A program made the position numbers and the translations under genes. Below the pieces are notes generated by a model. That model was not told where the DNA came from, made no database searches, and saw only the letters and a list, made by a program, of their open reading frames with translations. 64,000 bases of DNA from Actinokineospora sp. NBRC 105648 (GTDB lineage: Bacteria > Actinomycetota > Actinomycetes > Mycobacteriales > Pseudonocardiaceae), in NCBI RefSeq assembly GCF_030269645.1, contig NZ_BSTR01000039.1:1-64000 (forward strand), written 5' to 3'. The first letter of the stretch is position 1; each line of letters opens with the position of its first letter. Positions 8,260-16,497 of the stretch are shown here, piece after piece.

Positions 8260-9237
8260 ATGGCGCACCTGCTGGGCCCGGTGGGCCTGAGCGAGACCGA
8301 CAACGCGGTCTACCTCGCCCTGGCCACGACCCCGCGCGGGACCGCCCAGGACGTCGCCGACAGCGCCGAGCTCGGTTTGCCCGCCGTGCGCCGCGCGCTC
8401 AAGACGCTCACCGACGCCGGACTGGTCACCCCGCTGCTGGCCCGGCCGATGCGCTACGTCCTCGCCCCGCCCGAGCTGTCCATCGAGGCGCTGGTCGCGC
8501 GCAGGCAGCAAGAGCTCGAGGGCCTGCGGGCCGCGGCCCGGGAACTGGCGCTGCGGCTGCACGAGACGCCCGCGGCGGCCGACTCGCGGCTGGTGGAGAT
8601 CATCGAGGGCCGGGACGCCATCCAGCACCGGCTGGCCCAGATCCAGCTCGGCGCCCGCGAGCAGGTGATGATCGTCGACGCGCCGCCGTACCTGCTCGGC
8701 ACGCCGGTGCAGAACGCCCAGGAGCTCGTCGGGCTGCGCCGCGGCGTGCGCTACCGCGCGCTCTACCACGGTCCCGCGCTGGCGCTGCCCGGCCACTACA
8801 CGCAGATGATGGAGTGCATCGCCGCGGGCGAGCAGGCCCGCACGCTGGCCTCGGTGCAGATGAAGATGCAGATCGTCGACCGGCGGGTGGCGATGATGCC
8901 GGTCTCCTTCGGCGCCGCGGAGACCAGGACCCGGCTGCTGGTGCGGGCGCGCCCGCTGGTGGAGGCCCTCGTGGTGTGCTTCGAGACGCTCTGGGCCTCG
9001 GCCGCCCCGGTGCTCGCCGGCGGTGAGGCGCCCGAGGCCGCCACCGCGGGGCTCTCCGAGCGCGACCGGCAGGTGCTCTCGCTGATGGCCGCGGGCCTCA
9101 AGGACCAGGCCATCGCCCGCGCGCTGGGTGTGGCCCAGCGCACTGTGGTGCGTCGCATCGCCGAGATGATGACCGACCTGGGTGCCGACACGCGCTTCCA
9201 GGCGGGTCTGCTGGCGGCCCGGCGCGGGTGGATCTGA
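8260..9237 (+). CDS. TrmB-like/LuxR-type transcriptional regulator
   Basis: The protein has 325 residues. The N-terminal 60 residues form a winged helix of the TrmB/MarR type (LSETDNAVYLALATTPRG, then VRRALKTLTDAGLV). A central TrmB-like sensor region follows (EIIEGRDAIQHRLAQIQLGA, VMIVDAPPYL). The C-terminus is a LuxR helix-turn-helix (LSERDRQVLSLMAAGLKDQA, then VAQRTVVRRIAEMMTDLG). This two-DNA-binding-domain layout is common in actinomycetes. The ligand and targets are unknown. The gene stands alone, with about 500 bp upstream. Confidence 0.9.
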   Translation: MAHLLGPVGLSETDNAVYLALATTPRGTAQDVADSAELGLPAVRRALKTLTDAGLVTPLLARPMRYVLAPPELSIEALVARRQQELEGLRAAARELALRLHETPAAADSRLVEIIEGRDAIQHRLAQIQLGAREQVMIVDAPPYLLGTPVQNAQELVGLRRGVRYRALYHGPALALPGHYTQMMECIAAGEQARTLASVQMKMQIVDRRVAMMPVSFGAAETRTRLLVRARPLVEALVVCFETLWASAAPVLAGGEAPEAATAGLSERDRQVLSLMAAGLKDQAIARALGVAQRTVVRRIAEMMTDLGADTRFQAGLLAARRGWI

Positions 9238-9457
9238 GCTGGTCAGACCCGGTGGTGACGCGGCGTGACCGCGCCGGGCTCGGATCGGCGCCCGGGTGGA
9301 CCCGCCCCCTGGGGGGTTGTGCCGTGGCCACGGAGGCGTAGCGTCGGGGGTGTCCCCGATCAAGGTGACGCTGCGTCGGAGATGCCATTCGGGCAGACCG
9401 AGCTCGGACTACATTTTCTTCGTGGCCGCCCCGCAAGCTCTAGGGAGCGCCACGCTC

Positions 9458-9838
9458 ATGCGACCCAACCTGGGCGAGTTGTCCGTCCGCCACGACCGCG
9501 AGCACGAGGTCCCGGTCCTGCGCCTGTGCGGCGACATCGACCTGGCCACCCGCGACACCGTCGAGGCGGCCCTGTCGGTGCGGCTGCGCCGGGGGCCGGA
9601 GCTGCTGGTGGTCGACCTCAACGAGGTCGCCTTCGTCGGCTCCTGCGGCCTGGTCCTGCTCGCCGAGGCGCGCGAACGGGCGCGGGCGGCGGGCGGGCGG
9701 CTGCTGGTGGCCTGCCGGGTCCCGGCGGTGCTGCGCGCGATGGAGGTCACCGGTCTGCTGACCGTGATCGCCCCGTACCCCACCGTGTCCGACGCGCTGG
9801 CGAGCGCGATCCAGATCCCGGCACCGCGCGTGCCCTAG
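9458..9838 (+). CDS. STAS-domain anti-anti-sigma factor
   Basis: The 126-residue protein is a single STAS domain like SpoIIAA/RsbV: VLRLCGDIDLATRDTVEAAL, then ELLVVDLNEVAFVGSCGLVL, where the Ser in VGSCGL occupies the phosphorylated position. Such proteins bind a serine-kinase anti-sigma factor and release a sigma factor when unphosphorylated. No kinase gene is adjacent. The ATG at 9458 follows a ggga-type site at 9443, and in-frame starts further upstream would add unrelated residues. The gene overlaps the 3' end of surE by 4 bp in a convergent arrangement. Confidence 0.85.
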   Translation: MRPNLGELSVRHDREHEVPVLRLCGDIDLATRDTVEAALSVRLRRGPELLVVDLNEVAFVGSCGLVLLAEARERARAAGGRLLVACRVPAVLRAMEVTGLLTVIAPYPTVSDALASAIQIPAPRVP

Positions 9839-10599
9839 TCCGGCCAGTCCACCGAGCCCCGCGGCCGGTCGTCCTCGGACACCGAGCGCAGCGCGGTCAC
9901 CGTGACGTGGCCCGCGGCCAGCAGGGCCGCGTCGCTGCCCGGTTCCAGCTCGGTCGCCACGGCCACGACGCCCACCTCGATGACGCCGTCGTCGGTGCGC
10001 TGGACCGCGCTGCGCACCGAACCGAACTCCGCGAGGGTGGCCCACCTCGCGGGCAGCGGATTCCCCGCCACATTGGGGACGTTGACGTTGAGCACCGTCC
10101 CAGGTGGACACGACAGCACCAGTCCGACGGCGTCGGCGACGACCGCGGCCGCGGTGTCCCAGTGCGCCAACGCGGCCTCGCCGATGCCGATGCCGACGTC
10201 GAGAGAAAACGCGACCGCGCGCACCCCGGCGATCCCCGCGGTCAACGCCGCACCCACCGTTCCCGAGTGCAGCACCGCGCGGCCGATGTTGGCGCCGCGG
10301 TTGATCCCCGACAGCAGGACGTCTGGCTGCTCGCCGAACACACCGCGGCAGCCGACCAGCGCGATGAGCCCGGGGTGCGCCGCGACGCCGAACGCGGGCA
10401 GCCCGGCCAGGACGCGCTCCTCGCTGGCCACCCGCCGGTGATCGCCCGCGGCGGTGAGCCCGGCCCCGGTGCCGCTGGCCTCGCTCAACGGCGCGGCGAT
10501 GGTCACCCGCAGCCCGGCTGCCTCGGCGGCCCGCGCCAAGGCCACCAGTCCCGGTGCCTCGATCCCGTCGTCATTGGTGATCAACGCCGACTCGGCCAC
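9835..10599 (-). CDS. surE: 5'/3'-nucleotidase SurE
   Basis: Starting from the GTG at 10599, which has ggggagg 6 bases upstream, the protein has 254 residues, the usual SurE length. The signature ALITNDDGIEAPGL (residues 5-18) supplies the metal-binding Asp pair, APLSEASGTG (36-45) the third ligand region, and LLSGINRGANIG (95-106) the Asn ligand. SurE proteins dephosphorylate nucleoside monophosphates and short polyphosphate. An in-frame start 13 codons further upstream lacks a ribosome site. Convergent with the STAS gene. Confidence 0.93.
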   Translation of the reverse strand: MAESALITNDDGIEAPGLVALARAAEAAGLRVTIAAPLSEASGTGAGLTAAGDHRRVASEERVLAGLPAFGVAAHPGLIALVGCRGVFGEQPDVLLSGINRGANIGRAVLHSGTVGAALTAGIAGVRAVAFSLDVGIGIGEAALAHWDTAAAVVADAVGLVLSCPPGTVLNVNVPNVAGNPLPARWATLAEFGSVRSAVQRTDDGVIEVGVVAVATELEPGSDAALLAAGHVTVTALRSVSEDDRPRGSVDWPD

Positions 10600-10707
10600 G
10601 CCTGTCCTCCCCGCTCCCGACGACCGCGACTGGATCATGCCGGTCCCGCGCGGCCGCGCGCCAGGTGCGACCGGGAAAGGCTGCGCACTCGTCGGGTGCT
10701 GGGGGCG

Positions 10708-11538
10708 CTATCCCGGGGAGCGGTCGTCCAACCGGGTCGTGGCCATGACGCCGAACGTGGTCGCGGGTCCCACCCGCTCGCCGAGGTGCTGGAGCCAACC
10801 CGCCTGGGTGGACCAGTACCGGTCGAGCCGGACGTCGACGAACGCGGGGCGCAGCAGCGCGGCGAGGGCGTCCTCGTCGACCCCCTGACGGACCACGTGG
10901 TACTCGACCATGTCCGAGGGGTTCGACTCGTCGTAGGCACCGCGCGCCCGGCGCAGCACCGAGGCGAAGCCACGGCGCAGGTCGCCGCGGCCGACCCGCC
11001 ACAGCATGTACGCGCCCCGGTCGACGGCCATCGACAGCGCCGAGCGGCGCGGGTACCAGAGCGGGTCCTGGTAGCTCACGAACGCGCCACCGGGGGCGAT
11101 CCTGGGCAGCAGCGCGGAAACGGCGGCCAGGTAGTCCGGGATGTGGTGCAGCACCGAGATCGCGAGCACCACGTCGACCTCGGGCACCTCGGCCGCCGCA
11201 CTGCCGTCCGGGTCGTGCACCACGTGCACGCGGTCGTTGTGCGTGAACCGCGCGGCGAGCACCTCCGCGCTGGCCTCACTCATCTCGGTGACCCACACCT
11301 CGGCGCCGAGCGCGGCGACGTGCTCGGTGAAGGCACCGTGCCCGGCGCCGATCTCCAGCACCCGCGCCCGCCCCGAGCGCGCGAGCGCCTCGGCGACCTG
11401 CCGCTGGCAGGCCTCGACCACCCGCTGCCGGAGCCCGTGGTGGCGCAGGTGCGGCGATCCCGCCGCGTAGTCGAACCCGGCGCCGAAACCCACACTTTGG
11501 TGTTGCGCCACCGCGTCAGCGCCGGGGAGCACGGCCAT
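10708..11538 (-). CDS. Class I SAM-dependent methyltransferase
   Basis: The protein has 276 residues. Motif I is VLEIGAGHGAFTEHVAAL (about residues 50-67). Motif II includes VDVVLAISVLHHIPDYLAAV and motif III LLPRIAPGGAFVSYQDP. The C-terminal half (MVEYHVVRQGVDEDALAALL) is less specific. The ATG at 11538 is preceded by aggagg nine bases upstream. The gene is divergent from the acetyltransferase at 11582, with 43 bp between starts, and sits at the left edge of the polysaccharide locus, so a sugar or lipid-linked glycan substrate is plausible but unproven. Confidence 0.85.
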   Translation of the reverse strand: MAVLPGADAVAQHQSVGFGAGFDYAAGSPHLRHHGLRQRVVEACQRQVAEALARSGRARVLEIGAGHGAFTEHVAALGAEVWVTEMSEASAEVLAARFTHNDRVHVVHDPDGSAAAEVPEVDVVLAISVLHHIPDYLAAVSALLPRIAPGGAFVSYQDPLWYPRRSALSMAVDRGAYMLWRVGRGDLRRGFASVLRRARGAYDESNPSDMVEYHVVRQGVDEDALAALLRPAFVDVRLDRYWSTQAGWLQHLGERVGPATTFGVMATTRLDDRSPG

Positions 11539-11581
11539 GACCTCTAACCTCCTGGGGAACCTGCCGATGATCGGAGAGCCC

Positions 11582-12118
11582 GTGCGCAGTCCACAGTGGA
11601 GCAACTGGCGAGCCGACCTGCGCGCGGCCACCGGACTGCCCGGCGTCTCGGCGCCCCGGGCCGCCTGGCTGGTGCTCACCCGCCCGGGGGTGCTCGCGGT
11701 GGGCCTGCTGCGGTTGCAGCAGGCGGCGCCGGGCAAGGTCGCGGCGCTGCTGCGCTCGCTCGCGCACCTGCTCACCGGCGCCGACTTCGTACCCGGCTGC
11801 CGGGTCGGTCCCGGACTGCGGATGGAGCACCCGAACGGCGTGGTGCTCGGCGCGGGCGCGGTGGTCGGCGCGGACGCGTTCCTGTGCCAGCGGGTCACCC
11901 TGGGCGAACGCCTCGGCGCGGGTCGCGCCCCGGAGTACCCCACCCTGGGCGACGGCGTGTTCATCGGCGCGGGCGCCACCCTGCTCGGCGGGGTGCGCGT
12001 GGGCCACGGCGCCCGCGTCGGCGCGGGAGCTGTTGTCCTGCGAGACGTCCCGACCGGTGCCACGGCTGTCGGAAATCCGGCCCGGGTCGTCGGACGGCAC
12101 GCGCCAGCCGCTCGCTAG
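11582..12118 (+). CDS. Left-handed beta-helix (serine/sugar O-) acetyltransferase
   Basis: The 178-residue protein has a helical N-terminus (residues 1-75) and a hexapeptide-repeat C-terminus: HPNGVVLGAGAVVGADAFL, GDGVFIGAGATLLGGVRV, HGARVGAGAVVLRDVP and AVGNPARVV. The fold is that of CysE/WcaB-type enzymes, and the His before NGVVLG matches the catalytic His position. In this locus it more likely acetylates a polysaccharide unit than serine. The GTG at 11582 with ggag five bases upstream is preferred. The ATG at 11537 overlaps the divergent methyltransferase start codon. Confidence 0.82.
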   Translation: MRSPQWSNWRADLRAATGLPGVSAPRAAWLVLTRPGVLAVGLLRLQQAAPGKVAALLRSLAHLLTGADFVPGCRVGPGLRMEHPNGVVLGAGAVVGADAFLCQRVTLGERLGAGRAPEYPTLGDGVFIGAGATLLGGVRVGHGARVGAGAVVLRDVPTGATAVGNPARVVGRHAPAAR

Positions 12119-12168
12119 CGGTCCGCGCGGTGCCCGACGACCGCCGTTTCCGCCGGCTACCAGGCTGA

Positions 12169-13020
12169 TCACGCCGTGAAGACGGCGTTGTAGGGCAGGG
12201 CGCCCGGGCACCGCCTGCGCCGGTAGCCCAGTGGCCCCAGCCGGGCGCGCAGGTCGTCCTGGGCGAACGCCGTCGGCGCCTCCACCACCAGCAGGGGCAT
12301 GTCCCGGCGCAAGATCGCGGTGGCGCCGCGCAGCACGTCTGGCTCCGCGCCCTCGACGTCGACCTTGATCGCGTCCACCCGGGGCCGCCCGCGCGCGGCC
12401 CACAGCTCGTCGAGCGGGACCACCTCGCAGCGCACGGCGCCGGTCTCGACCTGCGGGACCCGGCCGGCGTCGAGGTCGGTCTGGTGGGCGTAGGCGCTGT
12501 CGGTGTGCGTGGTGAACTCCGCGCTCCCCCGGCGCGGGCCGGCGGCGAGCCGGATCAGCTCCACCGCGGGCAGCCCGGCGGCGAGCAGGTTGGCGGCCAG
12601 CAGGTCGGCGGTGGCGGGCACCGGCTCCAGCGCCCACACCACGGCGTCCGGGCGGTGCGTGCCGATCAGCAGGCTGAACCAGCCCACGTTGGCGCCCACG
12701 TCGATGAACACCCCGTCCGGGCGCAGCGCGGCGGCGAGCACCTCGGCCTCGCGGTGCTCGTAGCCCGCCGCGATCACCGCCGCGCGGGCCAGCGCGCCGT
12801 CGAGCCGCAGCGACACCCCCGGTGCGAAGGTGGCCGCCACCTGCGGCAGCGGTCCGCGCGGCAACACCCGGTCGAGCACCGAGAGCACCGGCATCCGCAA
12901 CGTGCCGCGGGTGAGCCAGGCGTGCGCGCGGGCCAGGCCGTGTGCCAGGCCAACTCGCGCGGGGGCGGGTTCGGCCAGCCGGAGGGCGGGCCGGGGCAGC
13001 GCGACCACCGGCACGCTCAC
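12169..13020 (-). CDS. FkbM-family methyltransferase
   Basis: The 283-residue protein carries the FkbM methyltransferase core: VFIDVGANVGWFSLLIG (motif I), VVWALEPVPATADLL, and the family hallmark DAIKVDVEGAEPDVLRGA near the C-terminus. The GTG start overlaps the TGA of the upstream gene by 4 bp (GTGA), so the two are translationally coupled. FkbM proteins O-methylate sugars or polyketides. The pairing with a second FkbM gene suggests two methylations on the exported glycan. Confidence 0.88.
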   Translation of the reverse strand: MSVPVVALPRPALRLAEPAPARVGLAHGLARAHAWLTRGTLRMPVLSVLDRVLPRGPLPQVAATFAPGVSLRLDGALARAAVIAAGYEHREAEVLAAALRPDGVFIDVGANVGWFSLLIGTHRPDAVVWALEPVPATADLLAANLLAAGLPAVELIRLAAGPRRGSAEFTTHTDSAYAHQTDLDAGRVPQVETGAVRCEVVPLDELWAARGRPRVDAIKVDVEGAEPDVLRGATAILRRDMPLLVVEAPTAFAQDDLRARLGPLGYRRRRCPGALPYNAVFTA

Positions 13021-13775
13021 GCCGCGCCCTCGCGGACGAACACGCCGTCGCACTGCAGCATCCGACCGGTGGCCGGGTCGCAGAAGCCCGGTTCGATGGC
13101 CCACAGCACCAGCCCGTGCCGGGAGAGCAGGTCGGTGATGTCGCCGATGAGCCGCTGCCCGGCGTAGAGCGGGGTCAGCGACAGCTCGGCCTGCACCGCG
13201 GCCAGCCGGGGCAGCACCGCGGTGGCGCCCGCCAGCACCTCCCACTCGTAGCCCTGCACGTCGATCTTGAGCAGGGTGTGCTCCGGGCGCAGGCCGCGGC
13301 GGGCCAGCACGTCGTCCACAGTGGACATCTCGGCCCGTTCGACGCGCACGTACCCCGACTCCGGCGCGGCGTCGAGGTGCGAGGCGAGCATCGGCAGCAC
13401 CGAGGAGGAGTACGAGTTGCCCGCGACGTTGACCTCGACCTCGCCGGGCCGCTCGCCCAGCGCCAGCCGTTCGGCGTGCCAGCCGGGGTCCAGCGCGGCG
13501 GCGCGCTCGAGCTTGGCGTAGGCGTCGCCGACCGGCTCGCAGGAGACGATCTCACCGCGGAAGCCGGACTGGCGCAGGAAGGTGGCGTACTGCCCGCTGT
13601 TCGCGCCGACGTCGAGCACCGCGCGCACGTCCAGCCGCTCGCACAGCACCGCGAGCCGCCTGCTGAACGGGTTGCGGGAGATCTCCACCCCGCAGCGCAG
13701 CGCGGCCCGCTTGGCCAGGTGGCGCAGCTGGGCGGGCACCGACACCAGCAGTGAGTCCATCGAGGCGGGGGACAC
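13017..13775 (-). CDS. FkbM-family methyltransferase
   Basis: The 252-residue protein has AVLDVGANSGQYATFLRQSG (motif I), VSCEPVGDAYAKLE, the hallmark TLLKIDVQGYEWEVLAGA, and LSLTPLYAGQRL near the end. It is only distantly similar to the adjacent FkbM protein, so it is not a recent duplicate. The start could be GTG at 13775 or ATG at 13760; neither has a strong ribosome site. It is first of the two-gene unit (13775 to 12169), divergent from the flippase gene at 13906, with a 130-bp shared upstream region. Confidence 0.87.
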   Translation of the reverse strand: MSPASMDSLLVSVPAQLRHLAKRAALRCGVEISRNPFSRRLAVLCERLDVRAVLDVGANSGQYATFLRQSGFRGEIVSCEPVGDAYAKLERAAALDPGWHAERLALGERPGEVEVNVAGNSYSSSVLPMLASHLDAAPESGYVRVERAEMSTVDDVLARRGLRPEHTLLKIDVQGYEWEVLAGATAVLPRLAAVQAELSLTPLYAGQRLIGDITDLLSRHGLVLWAIEPGFCDPATGRMLQCDGVFVREGAA

Positions 13776-13905
13776 GGGGGCCGCTCACATCCTTCACATC
13801 GGCGTACACATCGGCGGGCAGCTCGCGGGCCCGCGTCCTTCGAACCGGCGAACTTCGCCGCCCCGCGGGGGCGCCGGGCGCTCGATTGTGGACATACTGC
13901 GAGCC

Positions 13906-15204
13906 ATGTCGCTCCACAGGCGCGTCAGGACTACCCCATCGAGTCATCCACTCGTGGCGCTGTTGACAGTGGGCGGTGGCCAACTCGCCGCGCAGGTGCT
14001 CACCGCGGCGGCGCTGCTGGCCCTCGGCCACGACGACGTAGCGGCGCTGGGCACGGTGGCGGTGTACTACGGGATCGCCGTGGCGGCGGCCAACCTGGCC
14101 GACGCGGGCGCCTCGACCCGGGTGCTGCGCGACAGCGCTACCACGCCCACCCACCCGGACGCCGCCCGCGCGGTCGGGGTGGTCAAGCCCACGCTCGTGG
14201 TGGTCTTGGCCGCGCTCGTCGGCCTGCTCTCCGGCGACACCGCCCTCGGCCTCGCACTCGCCTACGCCGGGGTCCGCGGCGTCGGGCTGCTGGCCCAGTC
14301 CCTCTGGTACGCCCGGGGTCTGCCCGCGCGGGCGGCGGGCACGGTGATCGCCGAGCGCGCGGTCGCGACCGGCTGCGCGCTCGGGTTGGCGGCGCTGGGC
14401 CTGCCCGGGGCGGTGGCGCTGTGCGCGGGCCTGGTGGCGGGCGCGCTGGTCGTGGCCGTGATCGCCGCGCCCACGGTCCGTGCGGCCTGCGGTGGCGCCC
14501 GGGAGATCCGGTTCGGCACGGCCGTCGGCCACGGCGGCCGGTTCGCGGGCGCGGCGGTGGCCGGGAACCTGGTGCTCCTCGACACCGTGCTGGTCGCCGC
14601 CGTGGCGGGCCCGGTGCAGGCCGGTCTCTACGCCGTCGGCGCGCGCCTGCTCGGTCCGATGGTCCTGCTGCTCACCGCGGCGGGCACGGCCACCCTGCCG
14701 GGGCTGGCCCGCGGTGAGCGCTCGGCGCTGCGCACGCTGCACGGCGTCGCCGCGCTCTCGTTGCTCGCCCTGGCCGTGCTGTTCGCCGCCGCCGACACCG
14801 TGGTCCCCCTCGCGGCCGGGCCCTCGTTCGCCGCGGCGGTGCCCGCGGTGCGCTGCTACATCGTGGTCACCGCGCTGATCGTGGTGGCGCAGACGCTCGT
14901 GGTGCGCCTACAGGCCCGGGGCCGGGAGTCGGTCGTCAGCGGCGTTCTCCTGGCCGGTGTGCTGGCCGGGCTGGGCGCGGTGGCGGCCGGGGCGTGGCTG
15001 GTCCCCGACCACGCCGCCGTCGCCGCCGGGGTCGGCTACGCCCTGGTCAGCGCCCTCACCACCGGCGCGCTGCTGGCGGCGCTGCGCCAGGGAGGTCAGC
15101 GACAGCGCGACCGCGACGGCGATGTGCCCGCGGGTCGAGTCGCCCAGCGGGGAGAACAGGATGTGCCAGGCCGCGACCAGCAGCAGGTACGCCTCGGCGA
15201 GTGA
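13906..15204 (+). CDS. Polysaccharide flippase (Wzx/MATE-like), 3' end overlapping the convergent polymerase gene
   Basis: The reading frame encodes 432 residues. About the first 390 are a polytopic membrane protein with 10 or more hydrophobic helices (HPLVALLTVGGGQLAAQVLT, ALALAYAGVRGVGLLAQSLW, and others), typical of oligosaccharide flippases. These carry lipid-linked repeat units across the membrane. The hydrophobic part ends near ALLAALRQGG (about base 15090). The remaining 40 residues are Gln/Arg/Asp-rich and lie antisense to the coding region of the convergent gene (14908-16371). The normal stop has apparently been lost. The ATG at 13906 begins the first membrane domain (MSLHRRVRTT). 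Confidence 0.78.
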   Translation: MSLHRRVRTTPSSHPLVALLTVGGGQLAAQVLTAAALLALGHDDVAALGTVAVYYGIAVAAANLADAGASTRVLRDSATTPTHPDAARAVGVVKPTLVVVLAALVGLLSGDTALGLALAYAGVRGVGLLAQSLWYARGLPARAAGTVIAERAVATGCALGLAALGLPGAVALCAGLVAGALVVAVIAAPTVRAACGGAREIRFGTAVGHGGRFAGAAVAGNLVLLDTVLVAAVAGPVQAGLYAVGARLLGPMVLLLTAAGTATLPGLARGERSALRTLHGVAALSLLALAVLFAAADTVVPLAAGPSFAAAVPAVRCYIVVTALIVVAQTLVVRLQARGRESVVSGVLLAGVLAGLGAVAAGAWLVPDHAAVAAGVGYALVSALTTGALLAALRQGGQRQRDRDGDVPAGRVAQRGEQDVPGRDQQQVRLGE

Positions 15205-16371
15205 GCGCGCCCGCACCGCGCGGATCATCGCCCGGCCGATCAGCCCGAACACCAGCAGCCACAGCGGCAGCGCCAGGATCCCGCCGGTCACCCAGGCACC
15301 GAGCAGGACCGAGTGCAGGTAGAGCGAGTCGGGCAGCACGAAGGTGACCAGGTCGTAGCCGCCGATCGGGTACCCGTGCGTGCGCAGCCAGACCACGGCC
15401 GCCGTCTTCACCCCCGAGGGCACCCGCGCCGCGGGCCCCCACCCGGTGAGCGGGTTCTCCACGATGCCCGAGGCCAGGAAGACCACGTCCTTGCGACCAC
15501 CGAGGCCGACCCCGTAGTCGCCGTTCTGGAACTGGATCTTCTGCTGCTGCACCGAGCCCAGCTCACCGGACTCGGCCAGGTCTGCGTAGAGCCTGCCCAG
15601 CAGCACCGCGGCGAGCACCGCGACGGCCGCGAGGCCGATCGCCCTCCCCCACCCGCGCCGGGACAGCACAGCCGGGGTCACCGCGGCGGCCAAGGCGATC
15701 AGCAGCGCGAACAGCGACAGGCTGCGGGAGCCGAGCACGAGGTGCAGCGCGGCGAGGGCGACGAGCGCCACCGGCACCGCGACCCGCTGCGCCGCGGGCG
15801 CCACCCGGCTCACCGCGATGAGCACGAGCAACGTGAACGCCTGGCCCAGGCCGAACTTCCACGGGTCGAACGCGGCGTACGCCGGCGGGGTCAGCACCAT
15901 CCCGACGACCTGGCCGACCGCGAACCCGGCGATCACCAGGTCCCGCGCCTGCCCCGGCCGGGAGTGCAGCCGCAGCACGGCGCACACCAGACCCACGGTG
16001 AGCACCAGGACGGTCGCCGAGGAGAGGGCCTTGACCAGCACCGCGGTGGGCGCGGGGTGCAGGACGTGGCCGAGCAGCAAGCCGCCCAGCCAGGCCGCGC
16101 CGAGGACGAGGAACGCCCGGCCGCGGCGGACCCGCAGCAACGCCAGCACCGCGGCGGGCGCGAGGAGGACCGCGGCGATCTCGGTGATCGAGATCCGCCC
16201 GCCGAGCGGGAGGAAGACCCAGGCGCCGACACCGGCCGCCACCGCCGCGGACGCCCGGTCCCGCACCTTCCGCCCGGGGTTGCCCGACTGCTCGGCGACC
16301 GGGACCGCCGCGGGCACCACGACGTCGTCGCCCGCCTGCCCGGGGGTGTCGGGCCGGTGGGTTCGGGTCAC
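14908..16371 (-). CDS. O-antigen ligase/polymerase-like membrane protein (Wzy type)
   Basis: The 487-residue frame encodes 10-12 predicted membrane helices and a large hydrophilic loop (QQQKIQFQNGDYGVGLGGRK, then NPLTGWGPAARVPSG), the layout of O-antigen ligase/Wzy proteins that polymerise or transfer lipid-linked glycans. The membrane part ends near HIAVAVALSLTSLAQRRQ (about base 15080). The last 55 residues are charged and Gly/Gln-rich and lie antisense to the flippase gene. The GTG at 16371 starts about 45 hydrophilic residues before the first helix, so a later start is possible. A 15-bp tandem array lies just upstream. Confidence 0.78.
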   Translation of the reverse strand: MTRTHRPDTPGQAGDDVVVPAAVPVAEQSGNPGRKVRDRASAAVAAGVGAWVFLPLGGRISITEIAAVLLAPAAVLALLRVRRGRAFLVLGAAWLGGLLLGHVLHPAPTAVLVKALSSATVLVLTVGLVCAVLRLHSRPGQARDLVIAGFAVGQVVGMVLTPPAYAAFDPWKFGLGQAFTLLVLIAVSRVAPAAQRVAVPVALVALAALHLVLGSRSLSLFALLIALAAAVTPAVLSRRGWGRAIGLAAVAVLAAVLLGRLYADLAESGELGSVQQQKIQFQNGDYGVGLGGRKDVVFLASGIVENPLTGWGPAARVPSGVKTAAVVWLRTHGYPIGGYDLVTFVLPDSLYLHSVLLGAWVTGGILALPLWLLVFGLIGRAMIRAVRARSLAEAYLLLVAAWHILFSPLGDSTRGHIAVAVALSLTSLAQRRQQRAGGEGADQGVADPGGDGGVVGDQPRPGRHRAQPGQHTGQENAADDRLPAPGL

Positions 16372-16381
16372 CGCCGCGTCC

Positions 16382-16497
16382 GGATCACCGCTGGGCCCGG
16401 TTCACCGCTGGCCTGATCACCACTGCCCGGATCACGGCTGCCCTGATCACCGCTGCCTGGATCACCACTGCCCTGATCACCGCTGCCCTGATCACTG
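16382..16497. repeat. 15-bp tandem repeat (gatcaccgctgccct), about 7 units
   Basis: Units of 15 bp share gatcac-c-ctgcc with one- or two-base differences between copies. They fill the gap between the acyltransferase stop (16492) and the polymerase GTG (16371) on the minus strand. Read in one frame they give pentapeptides of the VIRAA type, but no start and ribosome site support translation. Each unit contains tgatcac or a close variant, which is self-complementary over six bases. Confidence 0.85.

Noticed and set aside
11537-11584. ATG at 11537 as start of the acetyltransferase
   Set aside because: It overlaps the start codon of the divergent methyltransferase, and its aggagg site belongs to the other strand. 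The GTG at 11582 has its own ggag five bases away.
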